From a virus, in the IMG/VR virus record IMGVR_UViG_3300034010_001074, positions 1 through 34,331 of that record: a stretch of DNA of 34,331 bases. One strand, given 5' to 3'. The notes beneath the pieces are model-generated. The model was not told where the DNA came from. It searched no databases and saw nothing but the letters and a program-made list of their open reading frames with translations. Below, one piece after another: positions 1-6,277 of the stretch. Position 1 is the stretch's first letter; every line of letters starts with the position of its first letter. The translations under genes were made by a program, and so were the position numbers.

Positions 1-1059
1 ATGAACACCATACTATTAACTGACTGTCCCATTCTAACAGGCGTCCCCTACGACACCATTAGAAAATGGGTACAACGTGGCATTATTAAAGCCGTTAAAA
101 TAGACGGCAAGTGGCGGTTAAATCCTGCCACATTAAAGAAGATCAAACGGCTCCACCAAGACAAAGCCGTCAAGATGCCAAGCATCCCCTATGAGGATGC
201 CTTAACGTCATGGAAGGAGGCGATGCGTTCAGGGTACGGCTACAAGAAGCCCCTGCTCCCACGAAGTGTTCAGACAAATCTTAGTGCCATGGGTTACTAC
301 TGGCGTTGGCTCAAACAGAAGCCAAGCATCGAGATTATCAACGTCGATAATCTGGAACTGGCGTTTTCTCGGGTCGGCATGAACGCCGAAACCTGCCATT
401 ACAGTATGAAGATTCAAGCGTTTAAAGCGGTTAAAAGCTTCCTGAAGCACCTTGCCAAGCGTGGCTTCAAAACAGAGCAAGACGTGGAAGCCTTAAGCAA
501 GGCTCGCCCTTACAGGGTCGTTCCTGCTAAGCGTGTGAAGATCACCAAAGACCAGTTGCATCAATTGATCAAGCACAACCATTACAGCATGAGAGAAGGA
601 CGCAACGACTACCAAAGGGCTAGGATGTACCTGTTGCTCATGCTCACAGGGTATTCAGGATTAAGGATCCGCGAATGTTTAGAATTACCTGTGAAAGCTA
701 TTGAGTTTGAGCAAAACCGAATTAAAGTGCTAGGTAAAGGCATGAAGCTCCGTTATGCTCCGCTCCCCAAAGAGGTGGCACAAGTGGCGAAGAGCTGGCT
801 TAAGCATGAGCATCAAGGGGATAGGCTACTATTGGAAGGCATGACGTACAACGCCTGTAGCCAAGCGATACAACGCTTAAGCAAGTCCAGCGGAATCGAT
901 ATTTGCTGGCATGGGTTGCGTCGCACCGCTGCCACGTGGTGGGTGAATGAAGGGATGCCATTGCCACAAGCGAAGTCTTTATTGGGGCATTCTGATATTC
1001 AAACAACCATGCTTTATGTGGAATCGGACTCCACGGATGCGGTAAATTGGTTCCATTAG
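1..1059 (+). CDS. int: Tyrosine-family integrase with N-terminal excisionase-like HTH
   Basis: Site-specific recombinase expected to insert and excise the phage genome. The 352 aa protein carries the full tyrosine-recombinase set: R222 (SGLRIRE), K246 (GKGMK), H304 and R307 (HGLRR), H330 (LLGH) and nucleophile Y339, with the usual 9-residue spacing between the last two. Residues 10-50 (LTGVPYDTIRKWVQRG, then a KIDGKWRL wing) look like a MerR/excisionase-type winged helix rather than a classical arm-binding domain. Residues about 62-170 fit the SAM-like core-binding domain. The gene starts at the first base of the window, so its ribosome site and promoter cannot be seen, and a longer N-terminus cannot be excluded. 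It is followed by the repeat-rich non-coding block expected near attP. The family call is firm; the role of the N-terminal domain is inferred. Confidence 0.95.
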   Translation: MNTILLTDCPILTGVPYDTIRKWVQRGIIKAVKIDGKWRLNPATLKKIKRLHQDKAVKMPSIPYEDALTSWKEAMRSGYGYKKPLLPRSVQTNLSAMGYYWRWLKQKPSIEIINVDNLELAFSRVGMNAETCHYSMKIQAFKAVKSFLKHLAKRGFKTEQDVEALSKARPYRVVPAKRVKITKDQLHQLIKHNHYSMREGRNDYQRARMYLLLMLTGYSGLRIRECLELPVKAIEFEQNRIKVLGKGMKLRYAPLPKEVAQVAKSWLKHEHQGDRLLLEGMTYNACSQAIQRLSKSSGIDICWHGLRRTAATWWVNEGMPLPQAKSLLGHSDIQTTMLYVESDSTDAVNWFH

Positions 1060-1286
1060 GTGAAGCTGAAAGCATACTAAAATGTATCGTTTTTATTTAT
1101 TGTATCCGTCACACTATACGAAAGGACTTGAAAATTACAAAACCTGTTACAATTTTTTACATTTATTAACAATTATTTACGATCGTGTTTTATACATAGT
1201 GTAAAATATACAATAAGTGTAATTTTTACACACTTTGTATAGCTGGATATACATTTTAACTAATCCTTACATTTTAAATCACTATA

Positions 1287-1344
1287 TGTAATGAAGTAGT
1301 AATGCCTCAATCCCTTGAGGTGACTACATCCTTACAGCATTACA
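1287..1344. repeat. Interrupted palindrome / extended hairpin
   Basis: The core CCTCAA-TCCC-TTGAGG (1305-1320) is a perfect 6-bp stem with a 4-base loop. It extends by two G-T wobble pairs and then, past a 2-base AA bulge, by GTAGT (1296-1300) with ACTAC (1323-1327). An outer pair TGTAATG (1287-1293) with CATTACA (1338-1344) closes it. There is no T-run after it, so it is not a typical rho-independent terminator. It may be an operator, a cruciform or part of the attachment site. Confidence 0.6.
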
Positions 1345-1448
1345 CAAATTACCATATATATATAGACACGTAAGAAAAATATATATATGTATAGGTGTAT
1401 GTGTGTATGTACGTGCGTATGTGGGTGTATATTTCCATGTAAGGATGT
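1326..1448. repeat. 11-bp perfect inverted repeat, inner pair
   Basis: ACATCCTTACA at 1326-1336 recurs as its reverse complement TGTAAGGATGT at 1438-1448. The pair lies inside the 15-bp pair and flanks the GTRN tract. Together the two pairs give four TCCTTACA octamers, the left two in one orientation and the right two in the other, as arm-type recombinase sites often are. Confidence 0.8.
1397..1428. repeat. GTRN tetranucleotide tract
   Basis: Eight consecutive in-register tetranucleotides of form GT(A/G)N: GTAT GTGT GTAT GTAC GTGC GTAT GTGG GTGT. The tract is almost entirely alternating purine-pyrimidine and is preceded by an ATATATAT run. It sits between the arms of the inner inverted repeat. 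Such tracts can unwind or adopt left-handed DNA; function here is unknown. Confidence 0.75.
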
Positions 1449-1639
1449 TATTTTTACTTACTTATTGAAGTATTGCCGTTATTATTGAGTTACACACATT
1501 ACAACTATGAAAGTAGTAATGTAATGGTTTTGTAATAACTGATATACTTAATGAAGAATTACATTCCCTATTGAGTTTCAGTTTTTTAAAATGTAAGGAA
1601 TACTAACTTATTGAACTAACTTTATTTAACATAGTGGAT

Positions 1640-1668
1640 TTGACAGATTCGGCGGATTCTGATACGCT
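1640..1668 (+). promoter_or_regulatory. Possible sigma70-type promoter upstream of the late genes
   Basis: TTGACA at 1640-1645 is a perfect -35 box. A 17-base spacer leads to TACGCT at 1663-1668, a weak -10 box. It points rightward about 70 bases before the first rightward gene (ATG at 1739). The spacing is ideal but the -10 match is poor, so this is a candidate only. Confidence 0.35.
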
Positions 1669-1738
1669 GGAGTAGCCTCGTGAAGTGTGCCAAAATAACA
1701 ACCTCTCAAGTGTTGTTTTAGCCATTTGGAGGTCGCCT

Positions 1739-2014
1739 ATGTACTTTCTGCGAACTGGGCAATTCGCCCGACTGATCAAACCCTATGACCCATCAATGTG
1801 CCATAGGAAAATAAACTACTGGTGTGAATCGGGTAAAATTCAAGCAAAACGATGTCTCATCAAAGAAACCAAAGGCTGGTGGATGATTCCTCTGGAAGAA
1901 GTTGAACGTATCTTCCGTGAATGCCTAGAACTGCCTGAACAAGAGCTTACTGCCCTCAGGGTGAAGCTTGCTTTTCTCATGGATAAGAAAAAATCCCAAT
2001 ATCTTAGGGAATAA
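1739..2014 (+). CDS. Small winged-helix DNA-binding protein (excisionase-like or packaging-related)
   Basis: A 91 aa protein. The start is set by GGAGG at 1728-1732, six bases before ATG 1739; an upstream GTG at 1685 in the same frame has no comparable site. The pattern TGQFARLI, HRKINYWCESGKI and GWWMIPLEEVERI fits a MerR/excisionase-type winged helix, with a helix-turn-helix, a W-containing wing and a final helix that runs on into a leucine-rich tail. It resembles the N-terminal domain of the integrase in layout. Two roles fit: Xis or a regulator acting on the adjacent repeat region, or a DNA-recognition partner of the terminase genes that follow. The first AAGTAGAAACGTGCT motif begins inside its stop codon. 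Confidence 0.7.
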   Translation: MYFLRTGQFARLIKPYDPSMCHRKINYWCESGKIQAKRCLIKETKGWWMIPLEEVERIFRECLELPEQELTALRVKLAFLMDKKKSQYLRE

Positions 2015-2027
2015 GTAGAAACGTGCT
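2013..2027 (+). promoter_or_regulatory. Recurrent 15-base motif, copy 1
   Basis: AAGTAGAAACGTGCT begins inside the TAA stop (2012-2014) of the HTH gene and is followed by TTTTG. It lies 34 bases before the ATG of the putative small terminase gene. Identical copies occur at 11890-11904 and 14104-14118, always on + in a gap just after a stop codon. It is probably a phage-specific regulatory or RNA-processing element; its function is not recognised. Confidence 0.6.
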
Positions 2028-2061
2028 TTTGTTTTCTCTTTAAAAGCTTTAAATTATAAGC

Positions 2062-2508
2062 ATGACTACCCCAAAGAAAAGCACCAAAAAGGGCGAAACC
2101 AAAACGCCTGCTAAGAAAAAAACCGTCGTTCGCCGTGGAACGGATTGGGTTAGTATTCATCCGCTTTATATTCAAGGCATTTCACCTTCAAAGCTCGACC
2201 TTGAGTACGAATTACCCAGTGGGAGCGTGTCACGTCATGCGTATCAGGCTGGCTGGTACGAAGAAAAAAAGCTTTACCAGCTCGAACTTGCTAAGGCGTT
2301 GGCTCTTGAGCATTCCAAGGTTGTATCCGTTGCCAAGGGGCAAGCACTGGCTTTTGGCATTCAGGTTTTGAACAACTATGAAGCGTTTGATGTGAAGTTG
2401 GTTTGTGCTGTGTTTAGCAAGTTCATTGACCTTAAGGACGTGGCAGATACCGCCGAAACCTTTGGGATTGTGGGCTTGCCTGAACTTGACTTGGGGGACA
2501 CGCTATGA
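2062..2508 (+). CDS. Putative terminase small subunit
   Basis: A 148 aa protein immediately upstream of, and overlapping by four bases (ATGA), the large terminase gene, the usual place for TerS. It starts with a Lys/Thr/Pro-rich basic tail (residues 1-25). Next comes a region that could be a helix-turn-helix (HPLYIQGISPSKLDLEYELP), then helical Ala/Leu/Lys-rich sequence suited to oligomerisation. TerS would recognise phage DNA and load the packaging motor. No strong Shine-Dalgarno sequence is seen ahead of ATG 2062, and the upstream leader carries motif copy 1. The call rests mainly on position, size and predicted helical character, as TerS proteins diverge widely. Confidence 0.6.
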   Translation: MTTPKKSTKKGETKTPAKKKTVVRRGTDWVSIHPLYIQGISPSKLDLEYELPSGSVSRHAYQAGWYEEKKLYQLELAKALALEHSKVVSVAKGQALAFGIQVLNNYEAFDVKLVCAVFSKFIDLKDVADTAETFGIVGLPELDLGDTL

Positions 2509-3926
2509 GTTTTCAAGGCATCGTCCCCTATACCCAATTTTGGGACAAGCAAAAGCAATTCATTCAGCGTGATGCCGATGTTGACTTGGATATGTGCATC
2601 TATCAGGGTGGCTACGGCTCGGGCAAGACATTTATCGGCTCGTTGCTTGGTATTTTGCTTTCCAACAAGTACAAAGGCAAGACTGGACTCGTGGTAGCCG
2701 ATACCTTCACTTTGCTTGAAGAGACGACACTAAGGGCGTATGAGGATCACTTTGAAGCCTTTGGCTGGGAGTCAGGAATCCATTACATCAAGCGTGGGGG
2801 CAATGGCAAGGCTCGCATTTCATTCCCTCAATGGGATTCGCACATCTTGTTCATGGGTGGGCGTGATCCTGAACGGTTGAAGTCCTTGAACTTGGCATGG
2901 TGTCACATGGAAGAAGGCTCACAGCTTCCTGAAGCGACGTTTAACATGGTTTTGTCACGCCTTCGGGCAAAGGGCGTCGATTGTCACCGCTTGTTTGGCA
3001 CAACAAACCCTCAAGCCGTCAAGGGCTGGATCCATAAGCATTTTGTGTTGAATGGCGGTCGTAAAGAATTAACTGGTGAAGACGGTAAAGTTACCATCAT
3101 TAACAAACGCCGTATCATCGCCCCTACCAGTGATAATAAATCCTTAAATGAGAGCTATGTCATGTCCATGAAAGAAACCTTTGACGATGAGTATTTCCGC
3201 ATTAACGTGCTAGGTGAAGACGGCGATTATGCCAGTGGCTTAGTCTGCAAGACGTGGACAGAAGCCAACGTAAGCCCTACGTGTGAATACGACAAGAACG
3301 CCGATATTTTCTTGACCTGTGATTTTAACGTGGATCCGATGTGCTGGGGCATTGCTCATTACGTCAACGGCTCGTTTTGCTTCTTCGATGAAATCGCCAT
3401 TGAGAACACGACGACGCATCAAGCGTCTGAAGAGTTCGCCATGCGTTATAAGGGGCATCAAGGAGTGGTTATTGTCACTGGTGATGCGTCTGGTCAAAAC
3501 AGGGCGACAAAAGCACAGAATGTTGGCACGACGGATTACACGATCATCCTTAACACGTTGTCATCCTTTGGGTATCATCGTGTTTCAACCAATTTACCCA
3601 CAAGCAACGGTTCAATCATGGATCGTATTCAGGCATGGAACGCCGCCGTTTGCAATCGGGACGGTGTGCGTCGGGTTTTGGTGTCGCCAAAATGTAAGAA
3701 AATCATTTGGAACATGGAAAATCTTAAGTACATCAACGGGACAAGCGTTGTAGAAGAGCCTACGACGAATCAAATAGATAAAGACAAGGCGTTAAAGTTC
3801 AGCGGTCACATGTTTGATGCCGTGAGTTACTTGATTAACCGCTACATGCCGATTAAGCATGACCATTCGTTTCACAAAAAGCAACAATTGGTTTCAGTTC
3901 CGTATCGCACAGGAGGAGGTATCTAA
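2505..3926 (+). CDS. terL: Terminase large subunit (packaging ATPase/nuclease)
   Basis: Motor that cuts phage DNA and pumps it into the prohead. In 473 aa it shows the complete architecture. The ATPase domain has Walker A GGYGSGKT (35-42), a Walker B-type strand ending AWCHMEE (131-137, catalytic Glu at the end) and coupling motif GTTNP (165-169). The C-terminal RNase H-like nuclease has acidic residues D273 (CDFNVDP), D327 (GDASG) and D438 (MFDAVSYL). Its start overlaps the small-subunit gene, and its TAA stop overlaps the next ATG by one base (TAATG), implying translational coupling. Confidence 0.95.
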   Translation: MSFQGIVPYTQFWDKQKQFIQRDADVDLDMCIYQGGYGSGKTFIGSLLGILLSNKYKGKTGLVVADTFTLLEETTLRAYEDHFEAFGWESGIHYIKRGGNGKARISFPQWDSHILFMGGRDPERLKSLNLAWCHMEEGSQLPEATFNMVLSRLRAKGVDCHRLFGTTNPQAVKGWIHKHFVLNGGRKELTGEDGKVTIINKRRIIAPTSDNKSLNESYVMSMKETFDDEYFRINVLGEDGDYASGLVCKTWTEANVSPTCEYDKNADIFLTCDFNVDPMCWGIAHYVNGSFCFFDEIAIENTTTHQASEEFAMRYKGHQGVVIVTGDASGQNRATKAQNVGTTDYTIILNTLSSFGYHRVSTNLPTSNGSIMDRIQAWNAAVCNRDGVRRVLVSPKCKKIIWNMENLKYINGTSVVEEPTTNQIDKDKALKFSGHMFDAVSYLINRYMPIKHDHSFHKKQQLVSVPYRTGGGI

Positions 3927-4678
3927 TGAGTTTACTAGGTTCAGTTTTTGGCGGATTAGGCAATAGAAAGCGTTCTAAGGATGCCTTGAATGCTTTAAAG
4001 CCGATTGATTTCACTTCGCCCTTTGGCTCTTTGACTGGTGGCGGTAATTACAAACCTGTAATTACAAAGAATCAGCAAAATGTCTTGGATCAGTCGGATG
4101 ACAACCTGTTTGCATCTTTGAAGGCGACGGCTCCCACACGGAATGCCACGGAATCATGGAATCAACGAGTTATGCCTTTGGCGGATACCATGTACAGCAA
4201 TTTTCAGCGGAATGCGTCACGAAACTTCAGTACAGGTCAACGTGATTTGAATAACCGCATGAACGCTTATGGTCAAACAGGCAATGCTTACGATGCCTTG
4301 CAACAAAGCCAGTTCCGTCGGAACTATGACGACTCGCTAAATGATGCTTACACACAGTCGCAGGCGTCGGCTTACGATGCTTACATGGAGTGGTACAAGC
4401 AACAATTGGCGGCTCAACAATCTTTCGGCAATACGAGAGATAATCTGCGTGAAGCCTTGATGCGTCCTATGGCATATTTTACGAATCATCAGCAGGCGTT
4501 GAGTGGTTTACAGCAACAAAGGGCGGATCTTTTGGGTCGGCAACAAAACGGCTGGGATTTTGCTAAGTCTTTCGATGATTTAGCAACGCAAGCAATTCTT
4601 GCATCGGCTGGGGTTCCTAGTGGCGGTGGTAGTAATCAAGCCATTATGTCGGCAATGAGTCAAGCAGGGCATCAATAA
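3926..4678 (+). CDS. Putative internal virion/ejection protein, Gln/Ala/Asn-rich
   Basis: A 250 aa protein starting in a TAATG overlap with terL behind a strong AGGAGGAGGT site (3911-3920). It has a short Gly-rich N-terminus (MSLLGSVFGGLGNRKRSKDA) and then long, mainly helical Gln/Asn/Ala/Tyr-rich sequence without catalytic motifs. Size and composition resemble small ejection proteins of podoviruses such as T7 gp14, and the next gene encodes a transglycosylase-bearing partner. It would be packaged in the capsid and ejected with DNA. The role is inferred from neighbours and composition, not from a recognised domain. Confidence 0.55.
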   Translation: MSLLGSVFGGLGNRKRSKDALNALKPIDFTSPFGSLTGGGNYKPVITKNQQNVLDQSDDNLFASLKATAPTRNATESWNQRVMPLADTMYSNFQRNASRNFSTGQRDLNNRMNAYGQTGNAYDALQQSQFRRNYDDSLNDAYTQSQASAYDAYMEWYKQQLAAQQSFGNTRDNLREALMRPMAYFTNHQQALSGLQQQRADLLGRQQNGWDFAKSFDDLATQAILASAGVPSGGGSNQAIMSAMSQAGHQ

Positions 4679-4696
4679 TTTAGGAGGTTTTCGGTC

Positions 4697-6277
4697 ATGG
4701 GTAACAACAAAACGCTTGAAAAACTAGGCAAGGTTGCGGTTAATGTGCTTTTTCCCGGCCATGAAGAGGCTTGGCAAGGGAATAGTCAAGGCAACGCCTT
4801 ATCATCCATTTATGAAGGCAGGTCTAAGGCGTCTGACTGGACCTCTAAAGGCGTTCGGTTTACACCTGAACAAACCAAGCAGATTTACAACGATTTTTTC
4901 AATGTAGATCAGCTTAATCAGGCACGGAAATCGCAAGACACAGGTATTAACCAAGGGGCGAATGGGTTTAATGCGATGTACAACCAAGGCACTCGCACGA
5001 TGCCTGATTTGCAGTATGGCAATAATCCCACGCCCAAACCCATGGCGGTGGCTCCTAAGAATACTATGCCGTCGGCTCCTGCTTCAATGAGCTTTAAGCC
5101 GATTGCTAAAACAAAAGGCGGTACTGGACAATGGGCAGATTTAATCAATAAATCTGCTAAACAATACGGTGTTGACCCTGTATTGCTTCAAGGGCTTATC
5201 GCTCAAGAAAGCGGTGGACAGCCTCGTGTGGTGTCTAAAGCTGGGGCAATTGGCTTGGGGCAATTGATGCCTGCTACGGCTCGTGGGCTTGGCGTTACAG
5301 ATCCTTATAATCCTGAACAAAACATTAAAGGCACGGTGAAATACTTGGCTCAACAGCTTAAAACCTTTGGGGGGGATAAGCAAAAAGCTTTAGCTGCGTA
5401 TAATGCAGGTCCGAACGCCGTTAAGAAGTACGGTGGGATTCCGCCTTACAAGGAAACACAAAACTACGTTAAGGCTATTATGGCAAGGGCTGGTAAAGGT
5501 TCTGCTCCCACGACGTTGAAGCAAGTGGCACAGGCTGGCGTTCCTATTGCTCGTAACGATATTCCGCAATTGGAGCCTACAGGAGCGTTAAAAACTGGTG
5601 AAAACTGGTACACTCGTCCTGATTTCACATCGGATAATGGGTTATTTGATGCTCGTTTAGCGAAATTTGATCTTGAAAACCGCTTAGGCAACTTGAAGGG
5701 TGGACAGGTTTTATCACAAAACCCGATACAGGAAGCCTATAATAACCGTGAACAAGCCATGAAAACTAGCTTATTGCCTACGCTTGCCGAAAATGGCATG
5801 TTGTTAAATACGATGCAACTGCAACAACAAGACAAGCAGTTTGCTCAAGAGTTGGGCTTAAAGAAGCAACAACTCGCTATGCAACAAGAGGGGTACAATG
5901 CAGCACTTGCCGAAGCACAACGCCAAAGACAGTTACAGGAAAATGCCCCTTCTTGGCAACGTAATGCAGGCTTGATTTCGTCAATGCAAAATCAGTTAGA
6001 AAGCACGGCAAAGGCTCTAGGCTCAAAGGATTTACCCGAAGAAACAAGAATGTCTTTGCTTGAACGTTACAATGCCTTATCTTCACAGATTGACCAGCTA
6101 ACAGGTTTTGGCGGTGGCGGTTTAGACCCTAACGCTCTGCAACGTGAAGCTCAAGGTGGAGGTGGCTTTCCTTTCGTTGGAGGTGGGCAAGTTCCGTCCG
6201 CCGTTCGTGGCGGTATGCCTCCTAGCAGTGTTCCTGCTGGTAAAAAATGGAATCCGAATAGAAGGGTTTGGGAATAA
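4697..6277 (+). CDS. Internal virion protein with lytic transglycosylase (SLT) domain
   Basis: A 526 aa protein behind an AGGAGG site. Residues about 145-265 form a soluble-lytic-transglycosylase/goose-lysozyme-like domain: catalytic Glu in AQESGG (E171), GLGQLMP (186-192) and AYNAGP (234-239). These cleave peptidoglycan between MurNAc and GlcNAc. The rest is Gln-rich and helical, with a Gly-rich C-terminus from about 460. A transglycosylase embedded in a structural protein of the late region is typical of podovirus ejection machinery, as in T7 gp16, opening the wall for DNA entry. The stop overlaps the next start by one base (TAATG at 6275-6279). Confidence 0.85.
   Translation: MGNNKTLEKLGKVAVNVLFPGHEEAWQGNSQGNALSSIYEGRSKASDWTSKGVRFTPEQTKQIYNDFFNVDQLNQARKSQDTGINQGANGFNAMYNQGTRTMPDLQYGNNPTPKPMAVAPKNTMPSAPASMSFKPIAKTKGGTGQWADLINKSAKQYGVDPVLLQGLIAQESGGQPRVVSKAGAIGLGQLMPATARGLGVTDPYNPEQNIKGTVKYLAQQLKTFGGDKQKALAAYNAGPNAVKKYGGIPPYKETQNYVKAIMARAGKGSAPTTLKQVAQAGVPIARNDIPQLEPTGALKTGENWYTRPDFTSDNGLFDARLAKFDLENRLGNLKGGQVLSQNPIQEAYNNREQAMKTSLLPTLAENGMLLNTMQLQQQDKQFAQELGLKKQQLAMQQEGYNAALAEAQRQRQLQENAPSWQRNAGLISSMQNQLESTAKALGSKDLPEETRMSLLERYNALSSQIDQLTGFGGGGLDPNALQREAQGGGGFPFVGGGQVPSAVRGGMPPSSVPAGKKWNPNRRVWE

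Larger units (their letters stand above)
1264..1599. repeat. 15-bp perfect inverted repeat, outer pair
   Basis: TCCTTACATTTTAAA at 1264-1278 recurs as its exact reverse complement at 1585-1599, about 306 bases apart. Each arm contains the TCCTTACA octamer that also makes up the inner inverted pair. The wide spacing argues against an RNA hairpin and for paired protein-binding sites. Confidence 0.85.
1060..1738. other. AT-rich non-coding block, candidate attP/operator/origin region
   Basis: About 680 bases with no convincing gene between integrase and the HTH gene. By eye it is far more AT-rich than the flanks, roughly 30% GC in 1081-1140. It holds 17 copies of TTACA or its complement between 1135 and 1599, four copies of the octamer TCCTTACA (two per orientation), two perfect inverted-repeat pairs (15 bp and 11 bp), a hairpin at 1287-1344, a GTRN tetranucleotide tract at 1397-1428, and a possible sigma70-type promoter at 1640-1668. 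Position beside int, inverted arm-like sites and AT-richness suit an attP or an Int/Xis/repressor binding region. A replication origin is the main alternative. The repeats are seen directly; the function is inferred. Confidence 0.6.

Noticed and set aside
1388-1489. Short Cys-rich + frame through the GTRN tract
   Set aside because: About 33 codons created by the simple repeat (TGT/GTA codons), with only AT sequence upstream and no ribosome site.
1060-1738. tRNA gene fragment marking the attachment core
   Set aside because: No T-loop consensus or acceptor-stem pairing was found by eye; the core cannot be located from this sequence alone.
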